Below, one piece after another: positions 1 to 10,821 of a stretch of 64,000 nucleotides of DNA. The first letter of the stretch is position 1. Each line of letters begins with the position of its first letter. The DNA comes from Ryuthela nishihirai. Its lineage: Eukaryota; Arthropoda; Arachnida; Araneae; Heptathelidae. A program made the position numbers and the translations under genes. Location of the stretch: the NCBI GenBank assembly GCA_038380435.1, contig JAWZYU010000001.1, forward strand, positions 14,984,001 through 15,048,000, read 5' to 3'. The notes below the pieces were generated by a model. The model did no database searches. It saw nothing but the letters and a program-made list of their open reading frames with translations, and had not been told where the DNA came from.

Positions 1-1384
1 ATTTTTTTCTTTACTTTAAATTTCAAGCATTTTTGCTTCATTTATTGGATTTTATGACCTTTTGGATACAATCACTGTCTTTCATTGTATTCCGCAAATA
101 GTTAGCAACCTAGAGTTAGCTCCAGAGGCTGACTTATCCCTAAATCTCTTTGTTCACATGGCAGTAATTAGGGCAAGTCGGTCTGTCTCTGCGAACTGCT
201 GTCCAATGATGAAAGGCCGAATCCATCTCATCGACTAAGCCGCTTTCTCAGTCTCTCTGCTTTCGAAATCTGCTGACAGATGACAATGGATGTCTACTTC
301 AATAGCACTTATAGCACACGAATGTACTTTGGTCCACGCTGAGAACAACACTAGTTTCAGTTTGGATTATAACTTCCATTAAAATCAGACTAGGATTGCC
401 TTAAACAGAACTTCTATCTTTATCAGGGCATGGAAACATTACTGGTAGGGAAAACGTAAGTGAAATAGAATATTGATACTATTAGCATTCTTTAACTTCT
501 GAATTCTCACTTCGCATAAACATATAATTAAAATTAATTAATTATGAAAACCTGATCTTGTTAAAACAAAATCATTTCAAAAACATTTTCTCAACAGTTA
601 AATGTAACTAATTACGATAATTTTTTCCACAATAACGATAAAAATAAATTAGGCTTTTTCGGACATTTTGAACCACTTAACGACTATTAATTAATGATCT
701 ATTAATTAACGATCTATTAATGAATGAATCTCTTACGTGCTGTTTTTGCATAAGAATATTTATTTATACTACAAAATGGAAAGAAAATATCTATAGTAAT
801 TTGATCTTCTTCATTACTTGGCAGAATAATAATTCAGAGCAGTGACGAGTTTATGCATATAGATGATGCAAAAGAATAACTTAGCCATTTCTAAAGAGAC
901 ACAAAAATAAAGTCATGGAAGGTGAAGGGAAGAAGGTGAAGAGAACAGCTTGTAATGAGTGTATGAAGAATTAAATATGGGATGCTTAAAATGATGATGG
1001 ATGTTAAATTTCATCATATTTTTAAGGTTCCCAGAGTAAAATTAAAAACTGAATGGAGGGAATTAGAATAAAATTAAAAACTGAATGGAGGGAATTAGAA
1101 TAAAATTAAAAATAATAAATTCTTTGAGCAGTTGTACAAAAGGATAGCGCAAAACATGAAGATAGGTTTGAAATGCGGAGTGGCGAAAGAAATTGGCTTC
1201 ATCTCTTCACCTAAAACTCTGCACAGACAAAATTAGAAAGTAATTCGAATTCAACAGAGAAACTGATAATCATTTAAAATTAATTATGAAATAACTTTGT
1301 TGAATGTAAGTCGAAGGATTACATAAATCGCATTTAATTAGAATTTCAGTCTTGCGACCATTTATACCTACCTGACTGGACTTG
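1..1384. other. Unassigned AT-rich DNA with a small tandem duplication
   Basis: No coding region, RNA gene or recognisable transposon is visible here. A 32-bp unit (core CTGAATGGAGGGAATTAGAA) occurs twice in tandem at about 1038-1110. A short run of near-repeats of 'ctattaattaa' lies at 685-720. The rest is low-complexity AT-rich sequence. Confidence 0.6.
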
Positions 1385-1830
1385 TTTATGGATTTGAGTT
1401 TGATTATGGATCCTGGACTTGCTGCACTGGTGGGCCTCTGTTGAGGGAGAGTCTGCCGCTGTGTTTTCTGTTTGCTTCTGGGTTGCCAGCTCTAAGTGAA
1501 CAGAGGCATGGGATACCTTATATCAGCTGGTGGATAATCCTAATCAGAGGCCATCGCAGGTACCTGAACCTTACTTTGCTAGTTGGGCATCGTCAAGCCT
1601 AAACTGGAGTAATGCGTCTCAGGCAGGCCATGTGGCTCTTGAAAAAGTCCACTTGAAAAGGTGGTGCCTGAAGTTCCTACCAGCATCGGTGACTTCAGCC
1701 TTTAGCGGAGGAGGAGCTGGTCTTTGCCCCATGCCTGCGATCAGGGGCTGTTTGATATTGTTGGCCCTACCAATCTCAATAAACCTAATTTCTTTAAAAA
1801 TCCTACTAATCATTTTCTCTCTGCAGGAAC

Positions 1831-4777
1831 GTGACGACATTACATAGAGATTATTCTCTTGATGTCCTCATGCAGGAATTCCAGCGCTATAACCTAGATA
1901 TTCTAGGCTTGCAAGAGACCAGATGGACAGGTAAAGGTGAGATACTTAAAAATAACCTTAAATTTCTCTTTACAGGGAGGGAGGATGGAAAGCATCACCA
2001 AGGCGTGGGTCTGCTGCTCAGCAGACATGCTAGTGATGCTCTTCTAGGATATTAGTGCATTAATGAAAGATTTCTTACAGCAAAATTTCAGACAAGCATT
2101 AAAGACTTGAATGTTATCTGCTGTTATGCTCCCACTGAGGATGCTGATGAGGATGAGAAGGATAAGTTTTACGGACAACTTCAGGATATTTTGAATTCTG
2201 TCAAGAAAGGAGATATTACCCTTGTTCTTGGTGACTTCAATGCCAAAGTTGGTACTGACTCTGATCTTTGGGGAGGGGTGATAGGCCCTTTTGGTATTGG
2301 TAGCTGCAATGGCAATGGGCAACGTCTCCTACAGGTAAGTAAACTCAATGGTTTCAGAACAACTAACACATATTACAAACACCGCGACATACATAAATAC
2401 ACATGGGTTTCACCTGATGGGCTGCACAGGAATATGATTCATTATATATTAATTAACAGCATGGCTATTCTGTGGGCTAGTTCTGTTAGAAATACCAGGG
2501 CATATAGGGGAGCTGAAATTGGATCTGACCATTATCTTGTTAAAAATGTCTTGCAACTTAAACTTAAAAAGTGTTGTGCTAGGGTTAAAAAATTTACCTT
2601 TAATACTGAAGCTCTGAAAGACCCAGTTATAGCTAAAGCTTACCATGATAGGTTACTTAGTCATTATGACAGTCATGGTTTGCTTAATACTGAAGTTGAG
2701 GAAGAATGGGGCCATTTTAAACAGGCTTTTTTGGAAACTAACAGTACTCTTTTAAAAAAAAAGGAGCAGAGGAGGCAGAATTATTTAAGTGATAAGGCAA
2801 TTGAGCTTATTTCAGAAAGAAGGAACTGCAGGAATGTCCTTAATCAGTACCCTACTAGTCCTAATAGAAAAGATTACAGAGAGCTTATTAAACGTGTAAA
2901 GGATCAGTTAGCTACTGATAAAAATCTTTGGCTTGATAGCTTGGCTGACAAAGCTGAGGAAGCAGTTAGGCAGCACAACAGCAGAGAGCTGTACCAGATA
3001 GTTAATATTTTATGTTGCAGAAAACGGATAGGCATAGAGGGATTGAAGGATAAACAAGGTAAGGTTATAAAAGGTGAGGATTCTGTCATGGCTAGGTGGG
3101 CTGAGCATTTCAGTGATGTTCTAAACAACGTGGTTATTTCTACTCCCATTGTTTGTAATGATGATAGATGCATTGGCAGCTTTAATGTTGGCCCTATAAC
3201 ACAATCTGAAGTTAGTTTGGCTATCTCTAAACTTAAACTTCATAAATCCCCAGGAGTAGATGAAATTACTACAGAAATGCTCGGAGCTGGGAATGTTTTG
3301 GTTACCACTTGGATGACTGAAATTTTGAATAACTTTTATGATAAAGGCATGGTTCCTAAAGATTTTACCAGAGCTATTATTATCCCTATTTTCAAAAAAG
3401 GTGATCGCAGTTCTTGTGATAACTATAGGGGTATCAGCTTACTCTCTGTTCCAGGTAAAGTTCTTTCCATGATTGTGCTTAATAGAATTAAGAATCTGGT
3501 TGACAGTCAATTGCGTGATGAGCAATGTGGATTCAGAAGTGGTAGGGGATGTGTAGATCAGATATTTTCACTTAGGCAGATTCTTGAGAAATGTTTAGAG
3601 TTTCAGAAACCTTTGGTTGCTAGCTTTGTTGATTTCAAAAAGGCTTTCGACTCTGTTGATCGTCATAATTTGTGGTTGATTGTGAGATCATGTGGTATAC
3701 CAGACAAGTTAGTTAACATAATGAAAGCTCTCTATAATAACACTGAGTCATGTGTGAGAGTTGGTAAGTCTTGTAGCAATTGGTTTAGCATTACGTCTGG
3801 TGTTCGACAAGGGTGCATTTTGTCTCCTTTTCTCTTTAGTTTGGTTATTGATTATGTTATGCGAAATTCACTTCGAGGGAAAGATTTTGGCCTTAAATGG
3901 GCTGGAGATACGAATATTTCTGATTTAGATTATGCTGATGATTTAGCCCTTTTGGCAAATGATGTTGATGAGATGAACTCTTTCATTCAAGCTGTAGATG
4001 AGACTGGTAGTAGAGTAGGTTTGGTTATAAACAGAGAGAAAAATAAAGTGATGAAAATTGGTCAGTCAGGTTGTGATTCAGTTAATCTGAATGGTTGCAG
4101 TCTTGAGCAGGTGTCACAGTTTAATTACCTTGGGAGCTATGTAACTGATACTGGTGATGTGCGGCATGAGATTAACAGACGAATAGGTATTGCTACCAGG
4201 ACTTTTAAGAATCTATGGAGATTGTGGAGAAATAGGCGAATACACCTAAAGACTAAAATTAGACTGTATAAGACTAAAATTAGACTGTATAAGACTGTAT
4301 AAGACTGTATAAAATTAGACTGTATAAGACTGTATAAGACCTAAAGACTAAAATTAGACTAAAATTAGACTGTATAATAGTTTGGTTCTTTCTAGGGTTA
4401 GTTATGGTAGTGAAACTTGGACGCTATGTAAACAAGATAACAGGAAACTAGATGCTTTTGATTCTAGATGCTTACGCAGTATCTTGGGTATTAGGTGGTT
4501 TAACTTTGTAACTAATGATGAGGTTAGGCAAAGGAGTTTGCAACCTCCTTTAAGCAGCATATTGTGCAGAGAGAGACTCCGATGGTTTGGCCATGTTGCC
4601 CGTATGGATAATTATAGATTGGCGAATAGGGTTATGAACAGTGTGCCTAGAGGCCTCAGAAGGAGGGGGAGACCTAGGATGCGGTGGGCAGACAATGTCA
4701 AACAGGACCTTGTTAGAATTGGTGTGCAGTGGCCGGATGCAGCAGATGTAGCTCAGGACAGATTCTTGGAGAATTAA
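1831..4777 (+). pseudogene. LINE endonuclease-reverse transcriptase polyprotein, broken
   Basis: The frame encodes the enzyme that nicks the target and copies the LINE RNA. Endonuclease motifs are LQET (Glu codon 1915-1917), GDFNAKVG (from 2230) and SDH (2524-2532). Reverse transcriptase motifs include FVDFKKAFD (Asp codon 3631-3633), GVRQGC and the catalytic YADD (3931-3942). The C-terminal block with RLRWFGHVARMDN lies at 4381-4777. Breaks: a TAG codon at 2053-2055, where the reversed copy has GAG; a 106-base tandem expansion after about 4270 that moves the frame by +1; and a 2-base loss near 4767 relative to the fragment at 6458, giving an early stop. No ATG opens the frame, and the conserved N-terminal WNVR stretch is eroded near 1828. 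All catalytic motifs survive, so decay looks recent, but the copy cannot make the full enzyme. Confidence 0.93.
4249..4378 (+). repeat. Local tandem expansion inside the LINE frame
   Basis: The segment 'gactaaaattagactgtata' is present once in the reversed LINE copy (around 36975-37010). Here it is shuffled into several overlapping repeats of 'agactgtata' and 'agactaaaatt'. The extra 106 bases are not a multiple of three and break the reverse transcriptase frame. Replication slippage is the likely cause. Confidence 0.85.
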
Positions 4778-4870
4778 ACTGCGTGGTCTGGTTGGACCTC
4801 CGTAGCCCATGGCTGCTTGGACCTCCGTAGCCCATGGCTTCTCGAGGATGATGATGATGATGATGATGTG

Positions 4871-5325
4871 AGAGTTTGAAAATAGCTTGGTGATGAGATA
4901 AACTATTTTTAAGTTAAAGAAAACGATAAGAATCCACTCTCTCCTGATAAACCAAATGACTTCCCACCGAGATACCGTCCGTTGAACGAATGCTGTAAAG
5001 GTTAACAAGTTACTAGGAAGACATGTGATAGAATAAGCACCATAAAACATTCTTCCATAGCATGAATTTCAGAGATACTAGTAGGGTATCCAACATGCAT
5101 CAAGAGGTCGTGATTCTGTAAAGCCACTTTTCACTACACTACAAAACTGCTCTTTGATCCAAATATTGGGCTATCACGCGGTTTCTGGGGACCCAGAGCA
5201 AAGAAGAGGAAGGGATAGACTGTTCGAAACTGCTTTCCATAAATTAAGGAACAACCAGAAAATCCGCTGTTTTTTTTTTCAAAACCAGTTGGATGTGTTG
5301 CACTTGAATCCGAGGGCAAGATTGG
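4871..5325. other. Unassigned spacer
   Basis: I see no gene or recognisable repeat between the LINE tail and the SINE that follows. One poly(T) run lies near 5271. Confidence 0.5.
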
Positions 5326-5942
5326 GTTGTTTTACCTCTAAGTCATGGGCGTCCGCAGAAAATATTCCAGGGGGGGGCTGGGGGCAAAGCTCGGAGACAA
5401 ATAATTACATCAATAATTTTTAATATAGTTATTTAATTATTTTATTTTTTTTCACAAGTAGATTATAGAATACAGTATTGCATAAATACAAAAACACATA
5501 CATAATGTATATAAATTTACAAGAATTAATTGAAACAAGAATTTTTACTCGATCCCAGGGGGGAAGTTTCCCGTTTGCCCCCCTCTGCGGACGCCCATGC
5601 TCTCAGTGGTACTTTTCATGCACATATGGGGAAATTACAAAGACCCCAAGGCTGAGAGAAGGTTGGTTGAAGGAGATTCACTGGAAAGCTGTTAGGAGAC
5701 CTATCGAATCCTCCGATCAAGACTATCCAACGTGTTAACATGCTGAGGGTATGGCTCTCTGTACAAGGCACCACGACTTAACGTCTAATTCGATGGACGG
5801 CGGCCTTTCTAAGCTTTTCGGTGTGCTCTTTCTGGCCGAAGACATGATGGGGGTTAGCGGAGATAAATATCAATGCGGGTGAACTCGAACATTGAACTGC
5901 AGACTATGACCCAGGTGCGGTACTGACTGAGCCAAACTTCAT
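5326..5942 (-). repeat. tRNA-derived SINE family A, copy 1, split by a MITE
   Basis: The SINE tail motif 'gttttacctct' appears at 5328-5339, and the rest of the element resumes at about 5600 with 'ctctcagtggtac'. The body follows with the family landmarks 'aagaccccaaggctgagag', 'cttaacgtc' and 'ggagataaatatcaatg'. It ends in an antisense tRNA-like head near 5885-5935. The copy is diverged, and a short palindromic element at 5344-5599 interrupts it. Confidence 0.8.
5344..5599. mobile_element. Short hAT-like MITE inserted in a SINE
   Basis: Perfect 15-bp terminal inverted repeats, CATGGGCGTCCGCAG and its complement, bound a 256-bp non-coding element. G-rich runs lie just inside both ends. The flanks 'ctctaagt' (5336-5343) and 'ctctcagt' (5600-5607) match at 7 of 8 positions. 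They look like an 8-bp target-site duplication, as made by hAT, P or Merlin transposases. The terminal CA and the 8-bp duplication favour hAT. Confidence 0.8.
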
Positions 5943-6189
5943 CCCGAATTGAAAGATAAATGTATATGAACACTGTGCATAAGAAAAACAGTTGGAAAAG
6001 GGAATAACACTCTTAATTCCTAAAATTATATACGAGCCCATACACATGGTAAAAAGATAAAGATCAACTGAGACATCTCAAGTGGTTCAATATGAAATAT
6101 GAGAACCTCTTAACTGCTATGCAGGCCTCGCAGCGATGTCTCATGCCATTGGAGAAGACTCTCCAGCAGCGCTGTGTTGAGTAAGCAAA

Positions 6190-6385
6190 CAAAATGCCAC
6201 TAGCAAAAACGCCATGAACGAAAACGTCGCCTAGACAAAACAACGCCTTTACAAAATGCCGTGAACAAAAACGCCGCCTTTACAAAACGCCATGATCAAA
6301 AACGCCACCACTGCAAAAGGCCATAAACAAAAATGTTGTGTACAATAACGTCACCTGTACAGAACACTGAGAGCAAAACGTAGCC
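6190..6385. repeat. Degenerate minisatellite (caaaaacgcc type)
   Basis: Short blocks such as 'caaaaacgccatgaac' and 'tttacaaaacgcc' recur about ten times at roughly 18-40 base spacing, with point changes. No coding or transposon structure is apparent. Confidence 0.7.
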
Positions 6386-6457
6386 CATTAATTTGCTTCG
6401 ACTAGCATGCTTACCGATCTTCCTATTACTTTTCGCTCTTTTATGCATATGTTAGAA

Positions 6458-6583
6458 GAATTGATGTGCAGTGGCCAGATGCAGCAGATGTAGCTCAGGA
6501 CAGATATGCTTGGAGAACCAAATTGCACAGTCTGGTTGGACCTCCGTAGACCACTGCTGCTTGAGGATGATGATGATGATGTA
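6458..6583 (+). mobile_element. LINE 3'-end fragment (5' truncated)
   Basis: This is homologous to 4710-4870 of the LINE: 'gtgcagtggccagatgcag' continues through 'ggttggacctccgtag' to a (GAT)n tail. Here the C-terminal frame reads on past the early stop of the LINE at 1385-4870 and ends just before the tail. It is a typical dead-on-arrival 5'-truncated insertion. Confidence 0.9.
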
Positions 6584-6594
6584 GAATATTTTAA

Positions 6595-6980
6595 GAGATA
6601 AAAATTCCTTTTAGGTCGGATGGGCAGTATAAAAAATTACGATTTACACCTTCCAAATCTCCCAAAAGTTTAAATTGCGCCCTCTAAGGATGGAAATATT
6701 TTGAAAGAATATTGCAAACTAAAAAATACTACATATGTATTTACTAGAAATTTTAAATTTTGATGACGGAATGTGCTGGTCATGAGGTTTGCATTGGCAA
6801 CAATGAGTTGGAGTGATATCCCAAGTCGAGAGAGAAAAGGCAACTTTTTTGTTTTAAGAGATAATTCGAAATTTTTTTTTAGTTGGATTGTTACTATTGA
6901 AATATATTATTGGCATTTTTCAAATCCTTTTGTAGTTTGAATTTACATCGTTAGTGGTCATAAAATATGGAAAAAGGCAA
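6595..6980 (+). repeat. Unclassified dispersed repeat (family R), copy 1
   Basis: The block includes 'tgcgccctctaa', 'ggaatgtgctggtcatgag', 'cattggcaacaatgagttg' and 'gttttaagagataattcg'. The same ordered motifs occur at 56590-56880 and, reversed, at 58250-58510, with weaker copies at 57118-57250 and 58880-59480. I recognise no coding capacity or termini. Confidence 0.65.
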
Positions 6981-7249
6981 AGTTTTTAATAATTATTTAA
7001 AAAGTAAATAATAATAATAAAAATAGTTATATTTAAAATAAATAATTATAAATAAAAATTATTTTTTTTCTCAGAGGAAAGTATACCTATTAATTCTGCA
7101 TATGGTCGTGTGAAGGGGTCCTAGATTTCATCCCTGTACCTGCAACTTTTGATTTAGTATATAGGAAACACATACATATACTAACACCACCCAAAGATTT
7201 CTCTTCCTAAACGATGTCATTCCATCACTAAAGGTGTCTCCCGTTCACA

Positions 7250-7800
7250 GATATTTATGGCGTGATAGCGTGTTCCTGGTTCTCACCATATCAACTGACA
7301 CTGCGAATCGATGTGAATGGCAAATCATGATCTGTGAAGAGCACAGACAGTCATTGTTCCTGGATCCAATTGACATGATGTCTCCACCAATTTAGATTGT
7401 TGTCTTTAGTGGGTACATCGGAACAGGGGTACCAAAACTACTGCTATCTACTGTACAGACACACTTCATAATGTGTTCAATGTATGGTGATAGCGAATAT
7501 CGCCGTTCCACTAGCTGCTGCGAGGTCTGATTGCAGTTGATGTAGTGTTGACTTTCTGCTATCCTCTGGGCAAATAACACCACACAGCGGTCCTCCCTTG
7601 GGGTTGCTACTCGTCGTCGTCCACTACTGAATCGTCAGGATCCGCTCTGTTCTTTTTTGGAATTTTAACCAAAGTCTATCCACCACTGAACGACTCACAT
7701 CGCCATCTGGCAAAATCTGCTTGATTTTGGCATTCCTCGAGATGACCTGTAGCTCACCACAACACTCTTTATGATAAATGATGTCTAGTAGACATATGCA
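7250..7800 (-). pseudogene. Tc1-like transposase relic
   Basis: Reverse-strand translation, allowing frame changes, shows Tc1-family landmarks in the expected order. First comes a helix-turn-helix remnant resembling RSVVDRLWLKFQ (around 7660-7710). Then come RRRVATPREDR near 7590, the second DNA-binding region in 7400-7580, and HHVNWIQEQ followed by LFTDH where LFTDES with the first catalytic Asp is normal (about 7330-7390). The rest of the catalytic domain is not recognisable. Many stops and indels show this is old. Terminal inverted repeats were not found. Confidence 0.7.
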
Positions 7801-8210
7801 TCAAATCTGCTATCTCGAAAACTCCACTTTGCACTTCGAAGGACATCAAGAGAACACCTTCGAAATGCCTGCTTTTAACGCTCGACGCATTGCATGTACT
7901 GCTGCTAGCACCATTCATTTGCATATCATACCTCAATCCCGCGTCGTATTTTACATAGTCTAGTTAAATTTCGAGTATTTCCATCCACCATAGTTTTACG
8001 ATATCACTTTTTCGCCCCCTAAGTTATAGAAACCAATGTAGTTTATTGGCAGCAGTGCCAGTTTCTCGTTTTTTATAGTGTGCCAAAATCTCGAACCCAA
8101 TAATTCTAAAAGGCCTTCAATCATCTGTGAACTTTGTTAGAGAAAGTCTCTATCAGCACTCGGAGCAAGCGGAATATAACTGCATGCTATTAGGTTGATT
8201 TAAATTATTT

Positions 8211-8546
8211 TATTTTTGAGTGCATTAATTTGCACACAATGGGCTAAAAGGCCAGGTCATAAAGATCCCAAGGACTCGGAGAAGGTTAGAGGGAGCGGAT
8301 CCACTGACAGATGTTAGGAAACAGATGGAAGCCTTCTGTCAATGTCATAGAGAGAGTTCTTTAGCGTGCACAGGATATGGCTCTCCTGCCACACTGCCCT
8401 AATATCTCATCCTGTGGACCTGTGGCCTTTCCAATTCCATCGGTGTCCCTTTCTCATCAAGGACAGGGTAAGGGATAGCGGAGATACATCTCAACGCTGG
8501 TGCCGAATCGAATCTGGCGCGCTACCGAATAAGCCAATCCCTTTCT
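8211..8546 (-). repeat. tRNA-derived SINE family A, copy 2
   Basis: From left to right the reversed element shows the tail 'ttgagtgcattaatttgcac', the body 'ggccaggtcataaagatccc' and 'aatatctcatcctgtgg', and then 'ggagatacatctcaacgctgg'. It ends with a degenerate antisense tRNA head, 'gcgctaccgaataagcc'. It is diverged but nearly full length. Confidence 0.82.
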
Positions 8547-9096
8547 GCATGTTACGAGGAATTAGTGGAATCACATTTCATCTTGCTTAAAGAGGTGCTT
8601 TTACTCCAAAATTAAGACAATTAATTCATTCCATATATTATCTTAATATATAGAAATACTATTCACCTCTTTTAAAGTAGAGACAGGTATAATCAGACAT
8701 ATTGCAATTTAGAAGTTATATTTAATGATTGAGTCTAAAACAGGAATGACCAATTCAAACTTAGCTAAAAGACATTAGAAAAAAAATTATATTCTCAGAG
8801 ATCGCAGAAAAATTATCTGCTTAAAAACATATATTTCTAAATAGTAATAAATAGGAAAAAAAAAAGAAAACTATGATTTTAAACAATTAAAAAACATATT
8901 AATTAAAAAAACAAAATATGCTTTTTAATAAGCAATATGACTTAGCAAAATCGTTTAATTATGCACCTAAAAAACGTTGGTCAAAACGTTAGAAGAAATG
9001 AGCCAGGTTCGATATTTTACAAATTCTTTTAAAATGAGAGACGGATATGGGACAGGTCTGCTATAAAGAGAAAATTTTAGCTAGTATAACCCTACT
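8547..9096. other. Unassigned AT-rich spacer
   Basis: I see nothing beyond A/T-rich sequence with homopolymer runs around 8850-8920. Confidence 0.5.
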
Positions 9097-10495
9097 CAGG
9101 GGCGTAGCGAAGGTCTATGGTTTATGGGGGAGAGACACGAGAATTTTCCAACTCGTAAATATATTTTGCAGTGAGAAAATAAGACCTTTACATAGAATTA
9201 ACCAGAATTTCACTCACTGGGAGGGGGGAGTTAAAACTACAGATTTATAACCAGTTTCCTCGTTTGCGCAATCTCGCCATGATTTATACAACGCAATTAC
9301 CTAACTTAAAAACTTAAATACTAACCGGAATTTTATCAAGTCACTGCAAATTTCGTCTTCTACCGTAGCTTTGGCAAAGTTTTGTCGATTTTTCTCAACT
9401 GTCCGTCACTATTATCACAACATAACGGCAATTCACCGAGTGGTTTCGAATATTGCCAACTGTCCAAGATTTTGCCAAGATAACTACATTTTAGCAAACC
9501 ACCCTTCATTTCGCCACCATGATATTATTTTAGAGAAAATTACGAAATTTTTTACATCTACCCAGAATTAGCCGAGTCATTTCGAATTTTGAAAATTCTC
9601 CTCGATTTCCACAACTCTCCTTAACTACACGAACATAATCCTAATTTTCACAACTTGCCTGTATTCTAGCAAGTGGATTCAAATTTTGCCAACTTACCTA
9701 GATTTTGCCAAGTTACTTCGATTTGTCCAAATCCTCTAAATTTTGCCAAGTTGTCTCGATTTTCCAAAACTCTTTAATTTCATAAAACCAATACCAATTT
9801 TCACAACTCACCTGTATTTTACCAATTGGATTCCAATTTTGCTAACTGCTCTAGATTTTGTCAAGTTACCATCATTTGGACAGCTCCTCTAGATTTTGCC
9901 AACTCGCCATAATTTTACACAAAAAAATCCCAATTTTTACACCTCCCTGAATTTGCCAAGTAACGTCGAATTTTTCCAACTCTCCTAAATTGCAGAAAAA
10001 CAACCCAATTTTCACAACTGGTCTGTATTTTACTAAGTGACTTCAAAATTTGCCAACTGCCCTATATTTTGCCATGTCGTCTCAATTTTGCGAACTAACC
10101 AGAATTTCACGGAAAAAAAATCCAAATTTTTACATCTCGCCTGAATTTTGCCAACCCCCAAAGATTTTCCCAAGTTGTGCCGATTTTGTCAACTCTTCAA
10201 TATTTTCCAACTCTTCTTAATTTCACAAAACAAATCCCAATTTTCACAACTCGCCTGTATTTTACCAAGTGGATTCGAATTTTGTCACTTACCCTAGATT
10301 TTGTCAAGTTACCTCGATTTCGCCAACTACCCTAGATTTTGACAAGTTCTTTAAATTTTGCTAACCCCCTCCAAAAGAAAAAAGAAATCACAATTTTCAG
10401 AATTCACCTGTATTTTACAAAGTCGCTTCGAAATTTGCCAACTCCGAATAAATTTGGGGGGAGTCTCCCCCATCTCCCCCATAGCTACGCCTCTG
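9097..10495. mobile_element. Transposon-like element with minisatellite interior (family X), copy 1
   Basis: The ends are inverted repeats. CAGGGGCGTAGCGAAGG at the left, followed by TATGGGGGAG, matches the right end CTCCCCCATAGCTACGCCTCTG. The interior from about 9290 is a degenerate array built from 'attttgccaact', 'tttcacaaaac' and 'cacaactcgcctgtatttt' modules. No transposase frame is visible. The family also occurs at 41977-44238 and from 62923. The terminal CAGRGGCG is hAT-like, but the presumed 8-bp target duplications are too eroded to confirm it (5 of 8 positions match). Confidence 0.75.
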
Positions 10496-10821
10496 AACAT
10501 TCTTTTATGTTTAGGTATGTTCGAAGTTAAACTTTGAATATTTAACCCTTCACGTATTTTAAGTAGACGCCACTCTCAGATTAGTTTCAAAGTTTCTGAG
10601 TTGTCCCTAAAATAGAGTATCGACAGTATAATACAGTGGCGATCCAATTAAATTTAAGTTTCAGAAGTCAGTAATAATTGTAAAGCAAATAATTGGTTCC
10701 AGAACTATTTATTTCGAGGTGAAATAAGGAATGTCTCAAAAATTGAAATTCGTGTAATTCCTTGTCTTACTTACACCCAAGAGACTTATTTTATCAATCA
10801 CCTTATAAAATTGTTTTATAA

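Larger units (their letters stand above)
1385..4870 (+). mobile_element. LINE (non-LTR retrotransposon), RTE-like, near full-length
   Basis: This is a non-LTR retrotransposon that moved by target-primed reverse transcription. A leader of about 440 bases precedes one long frame encoding an apurinic-type endonuclease, a reverse transcriptase and a C-terminal domain. The 3' end carries no poly(A) but a (TGA)n tail at 4847-4868, which is typical of the RTE clade. The reversed copy at 36533-38745 shares the leader and extends further 5', so this copy is probably 5' truncated near 1385. The 3' UTR has a 23-base tandem duplication of 'ttggacctccgtagcccatg' at about 4791-4840. Clade assignment is an inference from the frame layout and tail; LINE identity is certain. 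Confidence 0.95.

Noticed and set aside
2107..4302. 731-codon open frame as a host gene or retrovirus pol
   Set aside because: It begins at a TTG inside the LINE frame; the endonuclease and YADD reverse transcriptase plus the TGA tail identify a non-LTR retrotransposon. There is no protease, integrase or LTR.
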